A DNA stretch of 64,000 bases. Origin: Hwangdonia lutea (GTDB lineage: Bacteria > Bacteroidota > Bacteroidia > Flavobacteriales > Flavobacteriaceae). Below are positions 1-10,000 of this stretch, in pieces; position 1 is the stretch's first letter, and the number at the start of each line of letters is the position of its first letter. The stretch is from positions 2,886,501 through 2,950,500 of the forward strand of contig NZ_CP136521.1 of assembly GCF_032814565.1 (NCBI RefSeq). Direction: 5' to 3'. The position numbers and the translations under genes were made by a program. The notes beneath the pieces were generated by a model, which saw only the letters and a list, made by a program, of their open reading frames with translations, had not been told where the DNA came from and did no database searches.

Positions 1-1794
1 ACCAAACGCTTTATTATAGGTTTTTGTAAGGTGTACAAAACTTTTATCGATTAAAGGCGCGATAACCAAAGTAGCTGTTTTAATTCCCGGTTGATATGGA
101 TTTTGATTTTCTTCGCGATCAATCTTATACATTTCTGCTTTAATGGCTTTTACGGCTTGGTAACTTCTTTCAAAAGCATCGCTATTTTTTGCTTGCAGTG
201 CTGTATGCATATGTAACATGGCTAATCCCGATTGACCCAATAATTTAAACTGTTGAACCCAATGGCGTATTTCATCTAAAAGTATTGGATTGTCTTTGCT
301 GTTTAACAAAATATACGAGGCCTCGACCATGGTTTGGAATTCGTTTCGAACCGTCTCAAAGTTTTCAATCGTGTTGTCTGCTTCAAGATCGTTTAAAAAT
401 GCTTTGGCTATGGGTGAAAAACTAACCGATTCTTCACGGCGGTAACGGTGACCGTTTGGACCTAAATCACTATTATGTGTCGCGAAAATTTCCAAGGCCT
501 TATAACTTTTGGGCATTACAACTTTTAAAGCCTGTAGCCAATTTTTTTCAGGCTGATATTCAGACATATTCCAAGTATAATCGGCAACGCCATAAATAGC
601 AATTTTAGAGGCTTCGGCATGCTCCATTGGGTTGGATACAAATCCAGATACATCTTGGGCAATATCTTTTCCGTTGCCATAAGCTGGCCCCAAAAGCATG
701 TGGTTTCTAACATAATCTGAAACGGGAAAATTCCACCAAATAAAGGCATTACGATTTATTTTCGTGTTAATCCAATTCATGGTTTCCGTATCGATATCGG
801 CCACTACGGTGTTGCCGGTCCACATAATTCTTATGGAAGGGTGCAGTTCTTTACCTAAAGTTTCCAAATAGCCACCTTCGGGTTTAGACCAACCTTTGTT
901 ATATTCCGTAGGGCACATAATTAAAGGTTTAACATCTGTTTTCTTTTTGATAAATTCAGCATGTAAAAAATTCAATAATTCGGCTTGTTGCTTGGGATTG
1001 GTGCCTTCACCGGAAATATCATCAAAAAATACGGCATAAGCGCGTACGCCTAAATCGTACATCAATTCAAATTTATGGAGTAGGGCTTTTCGGTCTTCAT
1101 TGTGCCATTTAATATCTTTTCCTGGATGAATGGCCCAAACAAAATCTACGTGGTTTAATGCTGCTCTATCAATCAGTTTTTTTAATTGAATTGCTTCCTT
1201 TTCGGGATATGGTTTTCTCCAATTAGGCGAGCTGTGGTACGGGTCGTCTTTAGGACCGTAAATGTAGGTATTCAGTTTGTTTTCGCCGTAAAAATCTATT
1301 TGCCGCATGCGATGCTTAAAACTCCATGGGGTGCCATAAAATCCTTCAACGGTGCCGCGAGCAGCTACATCTGGGTAGTCTAGAATGTCTCCTAAAGGAA
1401 TTGTCTTATTTTTTAGTAGCGCCATCAAGGTTCTAACGCCATAATAAGTACCTCTGGCATCTCGACCAATAACGGAAATCTGTTTTTTGGATATATTAAT
1501 ATGATAGCTTTCAGCCTTTTTTGGCACCTTGTTTTTTAGTTTTTTGGGAAATCTATCATTGACACCGCCTATTTGAATTGAAAAGCCTTTGTTTGAGATG
1601 TTATCATTTGTAAAATAGGTAGATAACAAATTTTGTATGGCTTTATCCGTGCTTTTTTGCTGAATATGAAATAGGGCAGGCGTATCAAAATAGTCGCCAA
1701 TAACCACATGCTGAGGTTTGGGATTAATGTTTAAATTTTGTGCAAAACCAAATCCAACGGTTAAAATTAGAAGTGTAAAAAATGAATGACGCAT
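1..1794 (-). CDS. GH84 beta-N-acetylglucosaminidase (partial, 3' end beyond window)
   Basis: The reading frame is open from the start codon at 1794 to the window edge, giving 598 visible residues without a stop. It begins with a signal peptide (MRHSFFTLLILTVGFGFAQ). The motif VEGFYGTPWS near residues 149-158 and the Asp-Asp pair in VFFDDISG (D258, D259) are hallmarks of family GH84, where the two aspartates carry out substrate-assisted catalysis on terminal beta-linked GlcNAc. The N-terminal ~120 residues look like the GH20b-type domain found in front of many GH84 and GH20 enzymes. The protein is probably periplasmic. It lies 57 bases downstream of a GH20 gene on the same strand, so the two are probably co-transcribed and act on the same GlcNAc-containing glycans. 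Family assignment is firm. The natural substrate (chitin, glycoprotein, hyaluronan fragments) cannot be told from the sequence. Confidence 0.9.
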   Translation of the reverse strand, partial: MRHSFFTLLILTVGFGFAQNLNINPKPQHVVIGDYFDTPALFHIQQKSTDKAIQNLLSTYFTNDNISNKGFSIQIGGVNDRFPKKLKNKVPKKAESYHINISKKQISVIGRDARGTYYGVRTLMALLKNKTIPLGDILDYPDVAARGTVEGFYGTPWSFKHRMRQIDFYGENKLNTYIYGPKDDPYHSSPNWRKPYPEKEAIQLKKLIDRAALNHVDFVWAIHPGKDIKWHNEDRKALLHKFELMYDLGVRAYAVFFDDISGEGTNPKQQAELLNFLHAEFIKKKTDVKPLIMCPTEYNKGWSKPEGGYLETLGKELHPSIRIMWTGNTVVADIDTETMNWINTKINRNAFIWWNFPVSDYVRNHMLLGPAYGNGKDIAQDVSGFVSNPMEHAEASKIAIYGVADYTWNMSEYQPEKNWLQALKVVMPKSYKALEIFATHNSDLGPNGHRYRREESVSFSPIAKAFLNDLEADNTIENFETVRNEFQTMVEASYILLNSKDNPILLDEIRHWVQQFKLLGQSGLAMLHMHTALQAKNSDAFERSYQAVKAIKAEMYKIDREENQNPYQPGIKTATLVIAPLIDKSFVHLTKTYNKAFG

Positions 1795-1851
1795 GGTTTT
1801 AAGCCTTTGTTTATATGATTATATTAGGGTTTATAATAGTCGAATTTTGTT

Positions 1852-3477
1852 TTATTTATAATCCTTGTAATAGTTAATGCCCAAAGCGTCCCAATGGGTT
1901 TGTATTTTCTTAAGGGCTACTTTAAAACTGTTGTAATCTTTCTTTTCAAGCGGTGTCCAACCTACTTCGGCGTATGCCGCAATTCTTGGGAAACTTTGTC
2001 GTTCAACATCTGCATTTGTTGGTGTCCATTCGCTCCACATTTGGCAACCAAGGCCGTATATATTATCGTGGTATTGCGCATCTAAACCATCGGGAATTGG
2101 GTTAAATTCATAAGCCTTTTCTAGCGGGATACTTTTGTAGCTGTAGTCAAGATAAGTACTGCTATGTAACGAGTTAACGATACTATAGCCTTTTTTTGCG
2201 GCATCCGTCAATAATTCTAAATCGCCTTTCCAGAAATGCACAATCACGTTTTTAGCGAGTTCGGTTTCGGCTTCTTTGTCGTCTTTCTTTTCAGCAAATC
2301 CTTTGTGGATATTTTTGCCCATAATTTCATTCCAACCCATCATGCGACGCCCCTTAGATTCAATAAACTTTGATATTTTATTGGTAAAATCAACTTGTAA
2401 ATCGGCTGGTGTTTTAATGTTATTTTCTTTCATGTATTTTTGCACCGACTTCGATTCTTCCCAAACCTTGTAGCCCACTTCATCACCACCAATATGAATT
2501 ACTTCCGATGGGAACAACTCAAACAATTCCATTAAAACTTCTTTTATAAAAGTGATGACTTCGGGTTTTGTGACATCGTAATTATCATACAAACGTCCAA
2601 ATTTAACAGGCACATCAATATCAACCCCTGCAGTCCCCAACCATGTGTAGGCGGCAATGGCGGCGCTGGAGTGCCCGGGCATTTCAAATTCCGGAACGAT
2701 GTTAATATGCCTTTCGGCGGCATACGCCACAATGTCTTTTACTTGTTTTTGGGTATAGAATCCGCCATGGGGTTCGCCCGAAGTTTTTCCGCTTTTCCAA
2801 GTGCCTATTTCGCTGTCTTTTCTAAAGGCGCCAACTTCGGTCAATAACGGATATTTTTTTATTTCAACACGCCAACCGGCATCGTCAATTAAGTGCCAAT
2901 GGAAGGTGTTCATTTTCATCAAAGCCATTTGATCGAGCATTTGCTTAACGAATTCCTCGCCATGAAAATAGCGCGATTCGTCCAACATATAAGCACGCCA
3001 CTTAAAACGCGGATTGTCTTTTATGGTTACCGAGGGTACCAAGAATTTTGTGGTGTTTGTGGTTTCGGAAGTTTCGTTGGAAATTAACTGTTTTATGGTT
3101 TGTACGGCGTAAAAATATCCAGCATCATGATTGGCGAACACCGTTATGTTTTTTGGGGTTACCACCAATTCGTAGGCTTCTTTATCCAACCCTTTTTTTT
3201 CTTGAAAGATGATTGATGCATTTTTATCGCTGTTTGTGTTTAGCTTAAAACCCGTCGTTTCATTAATATAATCTCGAAGGTTTTTTGCGGCGGCCTGTTG
3301 CGCCTTGGTTTCTGCAAAAATCTGTTGTCCGTCTTTAAGAGCAAAAGAAGCCTCGGACAAAACCATGGACGCTGGTTTTGGCAGTAACGATATTTCGGAG
3401 TCCGTAAAGGTTTTGTGCTTTTCTGCACAATTGGTTAATGAAATGAGTCCAATTAAAGTATAGATAATGAATTTCAT
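1852..3477 (-). CDS. GH20 beta-N-acetylhexosaminidase lipoprotein
   Basis: This 541-residue protein has a lipoprotein signal ending in LISLTNC (Cys17), so it should be anchored in an outer or periplasmic membrane leaflet. Residues ~25-140 form the GH20b domain and ~145-510 the TIM-barrel catalytic domain. The barrel shows FHWHLIDDAGWR, PEFEMPGHS and HIGGDE; D332-E333 of the last motif are the expected catalytic pair. The enzyme removes terminal beta-linked GlcNAc or GalNAc by substrate-assisted catalysis. It is first in a leftward operon with the GH84 gene and divergent from a NanM-symporter fusion across 378 bases, which points to a shared amino-sugar scavenging role. Length is normal for the family and no key residue is missing. 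Confidence 0.93.
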   Translation of the reverse strand: MKFIIYTLIGLISLTNCAEKHKTFTDSEISLLPKPASMVLSEASFALKDGQQIFAETKAQQAAAKNLRDYINETTGFKLNTNSDKNASIIFQEKKGLDKEAYELVVTPKNITVFANHDAGYFYAVQTIKQLISNETSETTNTTKFLVPSVTIKDNPRFKWRAYMLDESRYFHGEEFVKQMLDQMALMKMNTFHWHLIDDAGWRVEIKKYPLLTEVGAFRKDSEIGTWKSGKTSGEPHGGFYTQKQVKDIVAYAAERHINIVPEFEMPGHSSAAIAAYTWLGTAGVDIDVPVKFGRLYDNYDVTKPEVITFIKEVLMELFELFPSEVIHIGGDEVGYKVWEESKSVQKYMKENNIKTPADLQVDFTNKISKFIESKGRRMMGWNEIMGKNIHKGFAEKKDDKEAETELAKNVIVHFWKGDLELLTDAAKKGYSIVNSLHSSTYLDYSYKSIPLEKAYEFNPIPDGLDAQYHDNIYGLGCQMWSEWTPTNADVERQSFPRIAAYAEVGWTPLEKKDYNSFKVALKKIQTHWDALGINYYKDYK

Positions 3478-3855
3478 TTAAAATGATTTAAGAGTTTTGT
3501 GATTGATAAAAATAGTTAAATAAAGCGGCTTAAATAATGAAGTTTTAACCAAATTTAATAATTGGATAAAATTTTAAGGTATCATTAATAAATCAAGATT
3601 TAAAGATGAATTTTAGAACAAATAACCAGTATATTTAGAATTTTAATAGTTTTTAGTTTCTGTATCTGGACAAATATAGTTAATAATTATTATGTCATAC
3701 ATAATACATGTAACTTATTTTTACTAACTTAGTCGCAAAATTTTATTTTAAGAAATTTATTTGATTGATTTTTAAAGTCATAAATTTTCGAAAAATAAAG
3801 CGCGATGAAATTTTAATTTGGAATAAAAAAGTCTCTTATTTAAACGTATTTTAAA
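3478..3855. other. Divergent intergenic region between GH20 and NanM-symporter genes
   Basis: This is 378 bases of very AT-rich DNA between two divergent starts, so it should hold promoters for both directions. I see a TAnnTTTG match on the minus strand (separate entry) and a 12-base palindrome TAATAATTATTA at about 3681-3692. No open frame of note and no convincing RNA structure was seen. Confidence 0.5.
3550..3557 (-). promoter_or_regulatory. Possible -7 promoter box for the GH20 gene
   Basis: Read on the minus strand the bases are TAAATTTG, an exact match to the Bacteroidota TAnnTTTG -7 consensus, about 73 bases upstream of the GH20 start. I see no good TTG -33 element at the usual spacing, so this rests on one box in AT-rich DNA. 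Confidence 0.3.
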
Positions 3856-6465
3856 ATGAAGAACATTCAGAATGCACTAGCTTTAATACTTATAATTTTA
3901 ACGTTTATTCCGTCTTTTGGTCAAGAAATTTCCAAATTAAGTACGTCGGACTTACCTAGTTTACCAGCTCAGAAATCAGATGTTGAGTCGCTTGGTTTTG
4001 CGGGCATGTTGGGAGGCGCTCATAACGGTGTTTTCATTGCTGCAGGTGGTGCAAATTTCCCCAACGGATTGCCTTGGGAAGGAGGCGCAAAAGTATGGAG
4101 CAAAGACATCTATGTATTTGAAAACGACCAATGGCAATTATCAGAAACACAATTGCCAATACCACTGGGTTATTCGGCCTCAGTATCTACGGATAAAGGA
4201 GTTTTAAGCATTGGCGGTAATAATGAAAGTTTGGTAAGCGATAGGGTTTTGCTTTTGGCTTATGATGCATCTTCCAAAGAAATAAATATCACAGAATATC
4301 CTAAACTGCCAGAACCATTGGCATTTTCTTCGGCTGTTGTAAACGATGATTTTGTTTATGTTGTGGGCGGAAAAAATGCGACGCAGAGTACCAATTCATT
4401 TTTCAGATTAAATTTAAAAGACCCTAAAAGTTGGGAGAAATTAACCGATTTTCCTGGACCTCCCAGGGCGCTCCATTGTACAGCAACCCAAGAAACGCAA
4501 ACCAATAGAAAGTTGTTTGTAATTGGTGGAAGGAATGAAGAGTCTGGGCAAAAATCTGAAACGCTTACCACGTATTTGTCTTACGATTTTAAAAATAAAA
4601 CTTGGCAGGATGAAGGGGTTTTGGAAATAGACGGAAAACCTAGGGTTTTAATGGGAGCTATGGCAGAAACTATGGGCTCTATGCACATTATGGTTTACGG
4701 CGGAAGCGATGAAGTGCTTTTTGATGCGTTGGAGCATATTGGCTTGCAAATGCGCACGGTTCAAAATGATTCTATCAAGTCTTTATTGGTTGAACGAAGG
4801 GACGAGATTTTAAATAACCACCCAGGGTTTTCAAAAGATATTTTAGCTTATAATTCAATAACAAAGCAATGGTTTGTTTACGATACCTTACCCACTAAAC
4901 TTCCTGTAACAGCATTATCATTTAAAAATAAAGATGATTTTTACATCGTTTCGGGCGAGGTTTCACCTGGTATTCGCACACCCAAAGTTCAAAGCTTTAA
5001 AATTGCGGATGCTGCACATCCTTTTGGCGTTATAAATTATAGTGTGCTTGCTTTATACCTTTTGGTATCCGTTTTAATCGGAATTTATTTTGCCCGTAAA
5101 CAGAAATCTACAGCAGATTATTTTACTGGAGGAGGAAGAATACCATGGTGGGCTTCTGGCTTAAGTGTTTTTGGTACGCTGTTAAGTGCCATTACGTTTA
5201 TGGCAATTCCAGCCAAGGCTTTTATAACCGATTGGTCTTTCTTCTTTCTTAATATTACAGCCATTTTAATAACTCCGGTTATTGCATTTATTTTTATTCC
5301 GTTTTTCAATAAACTAAAAATTAAAACGGCTTACGAATACCTTGAAGACCGATTTAATTATACCGCTCGCGCATTCGGAAGTTTGTCTTTTATACTATTT
5401 CAATTAGGAAGAATTGGTATTGTGTTGTTGTTACCTTCGTTGGCCATTTCAATTGTAACAGGAATTCCGGTGGAAACCAGTATCCTTATCATGGGTGTGC
5501 TGTGTATATTTTATACCACGTTTGGAGGGATTGAAGCAGTGATTTGGACGGATGTTATGCAGGTTATCGTACTTCTTGGCGGAAGTATTTTAGCCGTAGT
5601 TTGGATTATGCTACATACCGAAGCCTCGTTTGGCGAAATGATTACTTATGCTTCTGAAAGGGATAAGTTTAATATTACCAACATGGAGCTTAACTTTACA
5701 GAGTCAACCTTTTGGGTGGTATTTATTGGTGGGCTTGCCTCTGCCATGGTTACACAGGGTACAGATCAAACCATAGTGCAGCGTTTTTTAACGAGCACAA
5801 GCGTTAAGGATTCTCAAAAAACTTTATATACAAATGCGGTATTAACGTTTCCTGCAACGATTATATTTTTTGGTTTAGGTACGCTTTTATTCATATTTTA
5901 TACCGAAATGCCTAGCGAGCTTTCTCCTGCCATTTCAAATAACGATTCGATTTTCCCGTGGTATATTGTTCGAGAATTGCCCATTGGGGTTTCCGGTTTG
6001 CTGGTTGCCGGTATTTTTTCTGCGGCCATGTCAAGTATTAGTAGTAGTTTAAATTCTGTTTCAACAGCTTATTGCAACGATTTTCATGCCCATTTTAAAC
6101 CCCAAGTGGCCGATGTAAAGTTGTTGCGAATTGCACGATTGGTAACCATGATAACCGGTGTACTAGGTGTCTTGTTGGCGCTTTGGATGGCGAGCTCCAA
6201 TATTAAATCATTATGGGATCAGTTTTATCGTTTTTTAGGGCTTTTTACAGGTGGTTTAGGAGGTATGTTCCTTTTGGGAATGCTTACCAAAAAAGCCAAT
6301 GCCAAAGGCACTTTGTTAGGTTTGCTGATTAGTGCCATCTTTATTTGGTACATCAGTGTTTTCACCGATATTAGCTTTTTAATGTACTCATTTTTTGGTG
6401 TCGCTTCATGTTTTATTTTCGGGTATATTTTTAGTTTGTTATTTCCGTCAAAGGAAAAAGTATAA
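3856..6465 (+). CDS. Kelch-type (NanM-like) epimerase fused to sodium/solute symporter
   Basis: This 869-residue fusion starts with a signal peptide ending near Q23. Residues ~25-390 are a kelch beta-propeller with repeated GG-containing blades (YVVGGKNA, FVIGGRNE, IMVYGGSD), resembling the cyclically permuted mutarotase/N-acetylneuraminate epimerase (NanM) family. From ~395 to 869 there are about 13 membrane segments of the sodium:solute symporter family, with the signature region GGRIPWWASGLSVFGTLLSA and later FSAAMSSISSSLNS. The propeller would sit in the periplasm and convert the anomer or epimer that the attached symporter imports, probably sialic acid or another N-acetylated sugar. The divergent hexosaminidases support an amino-sugar substrate. 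Such fusions are known in Bacteroidota. The exact substrate is inferred. Confidence 0.85.
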   Translation: MKNIQNALALILIILTFIPSFGQEISKLSTSDLPSLPAQKSDVESLGFAGMLGGAHNGVFIAAGGANFPNGLPWEGGAKVWSKDIYVFENDQWQLSETQLPIPLGYSASVSTDKGVLSIGGNNESLVSDRVLLLAYDASSKEINITEYPKLPEPLAFSSAVVNDDFVYVVGGKNATQSTNSFFRLNLKDPKSWEKLTDFPGPPRALHCTATQETQTNRKLFVIGGRNEESGQKSETLTTYLSYDFKNKTWQDEGVLEIDGKPRVLMGAMAETMGSMHIMVYGGSDEVLFDALEHIGLQMRTVQNDSIKSLLVERRDEILNNHPGFSKDILAYNSITKQWFVYDTLPTKLPVTALSFKNKDDFYIVSGEVSPGIRTPKVQSFKIADAAHPFGVINYSVLALYLLVSVLIGIYFARKQKSTADYFTGGGRIPWWASGLSVFGTLLSAITFMAIPAKAFITDWSFFFLNITAILITPVIAFIFIPFFNKLKIKTAYEYLEDRFNYTARAFGSLSFILFQLGRIGIVLLLPSLAISIVTGIPVETSILIMGVLCIFYTTFGGIEAVIWTDVMQVIVLLGGSILAVVWIMLHTEASFGEMITYASERDKFNITNMELNFTESTFWVVFIGGLASAMVTQGTDQTIVQRFLTSTSVKDSQKTLYTNAVLTFPATIIFFGLGTLLFIFYTEMPSELSPAISNNDSIFPWYIVRELPIGVSGLLVAGIFSAAMSSISSSLNSVSTAYCNDFHAHFKPQVADVKLLRIARLVTMITGVLGVLLALWMASSNIKSLWDQFYRFLGLFTGGLGGMFLLGMLTKKANAKGTLLGLLISAIFIWYISVFTDISFLMYSFFGVASCFIFGYIFSLLFPSKEKV

Positions 6466-6471
6466 CAGATA

Positions 6472-6503
6472 AATGAGTTTGTGTTAATGACACGAACTTC
6501 ATT
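6472..6503 (+). terminator. Hairpin after the symporter gene, possible terminator
   Basis: Seven bases after the stop codon, an arm starting AATGAGTTTGTGT pairs with ACACGAACTTCATT around a short loop. The pairing includes one G-U pair and one bulged base. There is no long T tract, so it could be a weak or bidirectional terminator or a 3'-end stabiliser. Confidence 0.4.
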
Positions 6504-6684
6504 CAAAAATGCTAGCACTTCAATGTTTTGTAATACTTGGAAACCATTCTAGTTTAAACAGGAAATTGGAGTCCTAAAACTTCCTATGCTTCAAAATAAT
6601 ATACAGTATCAGTTTAGGGAATATTCATATATTTAATCGTAACCATTTGATTGTTAGCTATTTTTTGTTAACTTTATAAATTAA

Positions 6685-6710
6685 ATTAATGTCACCTACA
6701 TGGCATTAAT
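6685..6710. repeat. Imperfect 26-base inverted repeat, possible operator
   Basis: ATTAATG at 6685-6691 is mirrored by CATTAAT at 6704-6710, with one more partly paired base on each side. It lies about 170 bases before the first small frame of the eCIS locus. It could be a regulator binding site, but AT-rich DNA produces such repeats by chance. Confidence 0.25.
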
Positions 6711-6878
6711 ATCCCTATTGAATTTTTTTATTAGTATTTATATACCCTAAATCATCTCATTAAAAAGGAGCGGTTTTTATAATTGTTTTATGCTTTAAAC
6801 CATCCTTTTGATATGAAGATGATATACGTAGGTGTATTAGGTATGTATTTTATGTTATCACATTAAAACCTAAATACT

Positions 6879-7004
6879 ATGATTCTCAAACGCGCTTCCC
6901 ATATTCCGCCAAACCAAGTTGCATTTACGGCATTGGCTTTAAATGATGCAGATGTCCATAACTACACTGAGGTTTCTAACACCAAAACCATAAACCATGA
7001 CTAA
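6879..7004 (+). CDS. Small 41-residue frame overlapping the CHAT/hydrolase gene start
   Basis: An ATG at 6879 opens 41 codons (begins MILKRASHIPPNQ, ends KTINHD) and stops at 7002-7004, overlapping the next start at 6997 by eight bases. The peptide has no signal, membrane span or motif that I recognise. The overlapping stop/start and the A-rich sequence before the ATG suggest a leader peptide or a small gene translationally coupled to the next one. It may also be a chance frame. No function is assigned. Confidence 0.4.
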   Translation: MILKRASHIPPNQVAFTALALNDADVHNYTEVSNTKTINHD

Positions 7005-10000
7005 AAAAGCCAAAATAATAGGTGTAGAACGGGAGGTTGCAAACATAGATTACATTGTACCAAACACCCTCGACCAAAAATTCGAATTAAAATCTTATAT
7101 CGAAGTATCTTCGAAGCGCTCAAAAAACACATTGAATACAGTGGTTTTTGAAGAAAACGATTTGGTGGCCTTACAATTTACCGATAATACGGAATGGATA
7201 GGGCATCCCGAGGATGTTCAAGCCATTTACGATAAAAAAACTTTAACAAAACGTTCGCTTTCCAGTGAAGATTATGTTTTTGATATTCAAATCATTTCTG
7301 AAGATGCCAGTCGTGGATTTATTAAACGTGCCATGGTTAAGGTTTTTAGTGTTTTTAAACCCATATCAAAAGCTAAAAACAAAGTCGAGATGGGGATTCA
7401 AAAATTGGCAGAAGCTTACGATAATCGAATGCAATCACACCCAGGTTTGTATCAGATTAACGACAAATTCAATAGGATAGAATACACCAAAAACCTAGAT
7501 ATATCCCGACCTATTTTACTCTTATTGCACGGTACTTTATCAACCACCAACGATGCGTTTTTTAAACTCAACGATAATAACGATACGTGGAACGATATGG
7601 TGTCACTTTACGACAATCAAATTTTGGCACTCGAGCACCATACACTATCTGTAAGTCCGCTGCAAAACGCTTTAGATTTTTTAAACGATTGTCCCAAGGG
7701 CTGTAATTTGGATATTTTAAGCCATTCCCGTGGCGGTTTGGTAGCCGATATTTTAGCGAAATGCGATCACCGCAATCCAATTATTGGTTTTAGTAAAAAT
7801 GAAATAGGCATTTTAAGCTCTGATGAGGATGAAGCGGGCAATCAAGCGTTGATGCAAGCCATCAATAAAATAGCGAAAACCAAGAAAATTACAGTAAACA
7901 AAGTAGTTCGGGTTGCGGCACCTTCCAGCGGAACAACCATTTTATCGCGTCGTGTCGACCATTTTTTCAATCTCTTTTTAAACGCTGTATCGTTGGCATT
8001 TGGAATAGGCAATCCTATTTACCATGCCGTAAAAGCCTTTTTATTGGAGTTGGTAAGCCAAAAGGAAAACCCTGAGGTATTGCCCGGTTTAAATGCGATG
8101 ATGCCCGAGTCGTTATTTCAAAAAATGATGAATGCTTCAGATACCTCAGTAGTCAGCGATTTGTACAACATTGCTGGTGATGCCGATGTTGGTGGCATTA
8201 ATTTTAATTCGTTAAAGGTTATTCTAGCGAATCTGTTTTACAAAGCCGATAACGATTTGGTAGTCGATACCAAACGTATGGAGCATGGTGTAAAACGAAA
8301 TGAAGGCATTTATAAATATTTGGTAGAAGGAAGCAGTACCAATCATTTCAATTACTTTTCTGCCGATAATTCCAGCGCTGCCATTATTGAAGCTTTAAGA
8401 GCGAACGAAAACAACCCAACCGCATTATTTACCAAACATGTTTACACCGAGGGTGAGCGCGGTATATTGTTGGATGCGCTGTCTTTAGAAGGGGTTAGTC
8501 TAAAAACCAAAAGCGACGGTATTACTAAAGATATCGTAATTATCGTGCCCGGAATTATGGGCTCTACGCTTACCAATAATAAGGAAGACCAATGGGTAGA
8601 TATGCGTGAATTGAATCGGGGAGCCATTGTTAAAAAACTCAATATCGATGCCAAAAAAGTGGATGCCAGTGGGGTTATAAAAAAATATTATTACCCATTG
8701 GCTGAACATTTATCTGAAAAATATGATGTGATTACGTTTGAGTTTGATTGGCGAAAATCGGTGAGAGAGGCTGCCAAACAATTGCAAATACAACTGGAAG
8801 ATTTCATGCAATCAACTAGTGGTAAAATACATATTATAGCACACTCCATGGGTGGTTTGGTAGTACGACAATGCATGATCGACCATTCCGATACTTGGTC
8901 TAAATTTAAAGAGAACGTGCAAAACCGATTCGTCATGTTGGGCACACCTTGGTTGGGTTCGTATTTAATTATGGAAGTGCTCACCGGCCACAGCAAACGC
9001 GTTAAGCAATTGGCATTTATTGATTTTAAGCACAACCGCAGTGAGCTGTTGAAGGTTTTTTGGAAATTCCCTGGGGTTTTTGAGTTATTGCCGATTGAAG
9101 ACGACGATGTAAAACGACCCTTTTGGCAGCAAAATTTTTGGAAATCGATTGATTCGAAAACCAATTTAAAGCACATGCCGGAGCCCAAGGATAATGCCCA
9201 ATCGCTAAAAGATTTTAAAGCCTATCGCGATACCATTAAAAAGTTTTTAGAAGAAGATTTAACCAACGACCATTTTAGGAATATTTATTACATCTGCGGA
9301 CAATCAGACCAAACGGTTTTTGATTACGAGTTTAAGAATCGTTTTCTGTCGAAATACAAAAAGCTGGTTTATAAAGCAACCTCGCACGGCGATGGCAGCG
9401 TGACTTGGAAAACAGGTATTCCCAAGCAATTGCTAAATACCTCAAATTTATATTACACACATACATCGCATGGCGATTTAGCTAATGAAGCATATATATT
9501 CCATGGTATTTCAGATATTTTGGAATCTGGTAGCACCAATAGATTAAGCAATCAACAGCCCGCATCGCGCAGCGGAGAAATTATTTCGGAAGTCTTCGAA
9601 TCTCCAGAACCGCTTCATGATTCACAGGCAGTAGTAGAAGCACTGTTTGGCACCCATAAAAAAAGCGAACCAGAATCGGAATTCTTTAATGTAAAAGTAA
9701 TTCACGGCGACTTAAAAATGTCGGCTTACCCCGTTATGGTTGGCCATTTCTTTATGGATCTTATTTTAAGCTCAGAAAAAGCTTTGGATGGTTATTTGGA
9801 CAACCGATTGTCGCAGCGTTTAGGTATTGGTTATTATCCCGGAAAAATTGGCGAAAGCGAAGTGTTTTTCAATCTTAAAACACAACCCAAAGGAGCCATT
9901 GTGTGCGGTTTGGGCAGTTCAAACGGGTTAACGTCCTATGTGCTTTCCAAAACGGTAAAACAAGCGGTACTCAAGTACGCGATGTTTATGCGCGATAATT

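Larger units (their letters stand above)
6466..6878. other. Intergenic region upstream of the eCIS locus
   Basis: These 413 AT-rich bases separate the symporter gene from the first eCIS-linked frame. They hold the hairpin at 6472-6503 and an imperfect inverted repeat at 6685-6710 (ATTAATG and CATTAAT arms). The promoter of the long eCIS operon is expected here, but I found no exact TAnnTTTG box with a matching upstream TTG, so I do not place one. Confidence 0.5.

Noticed and set aside
8691-9188. 165-codon minus-strand frame
   Set aside because: Antisense to the second hydrolase domain of the CHAT protein; no family resemblance.
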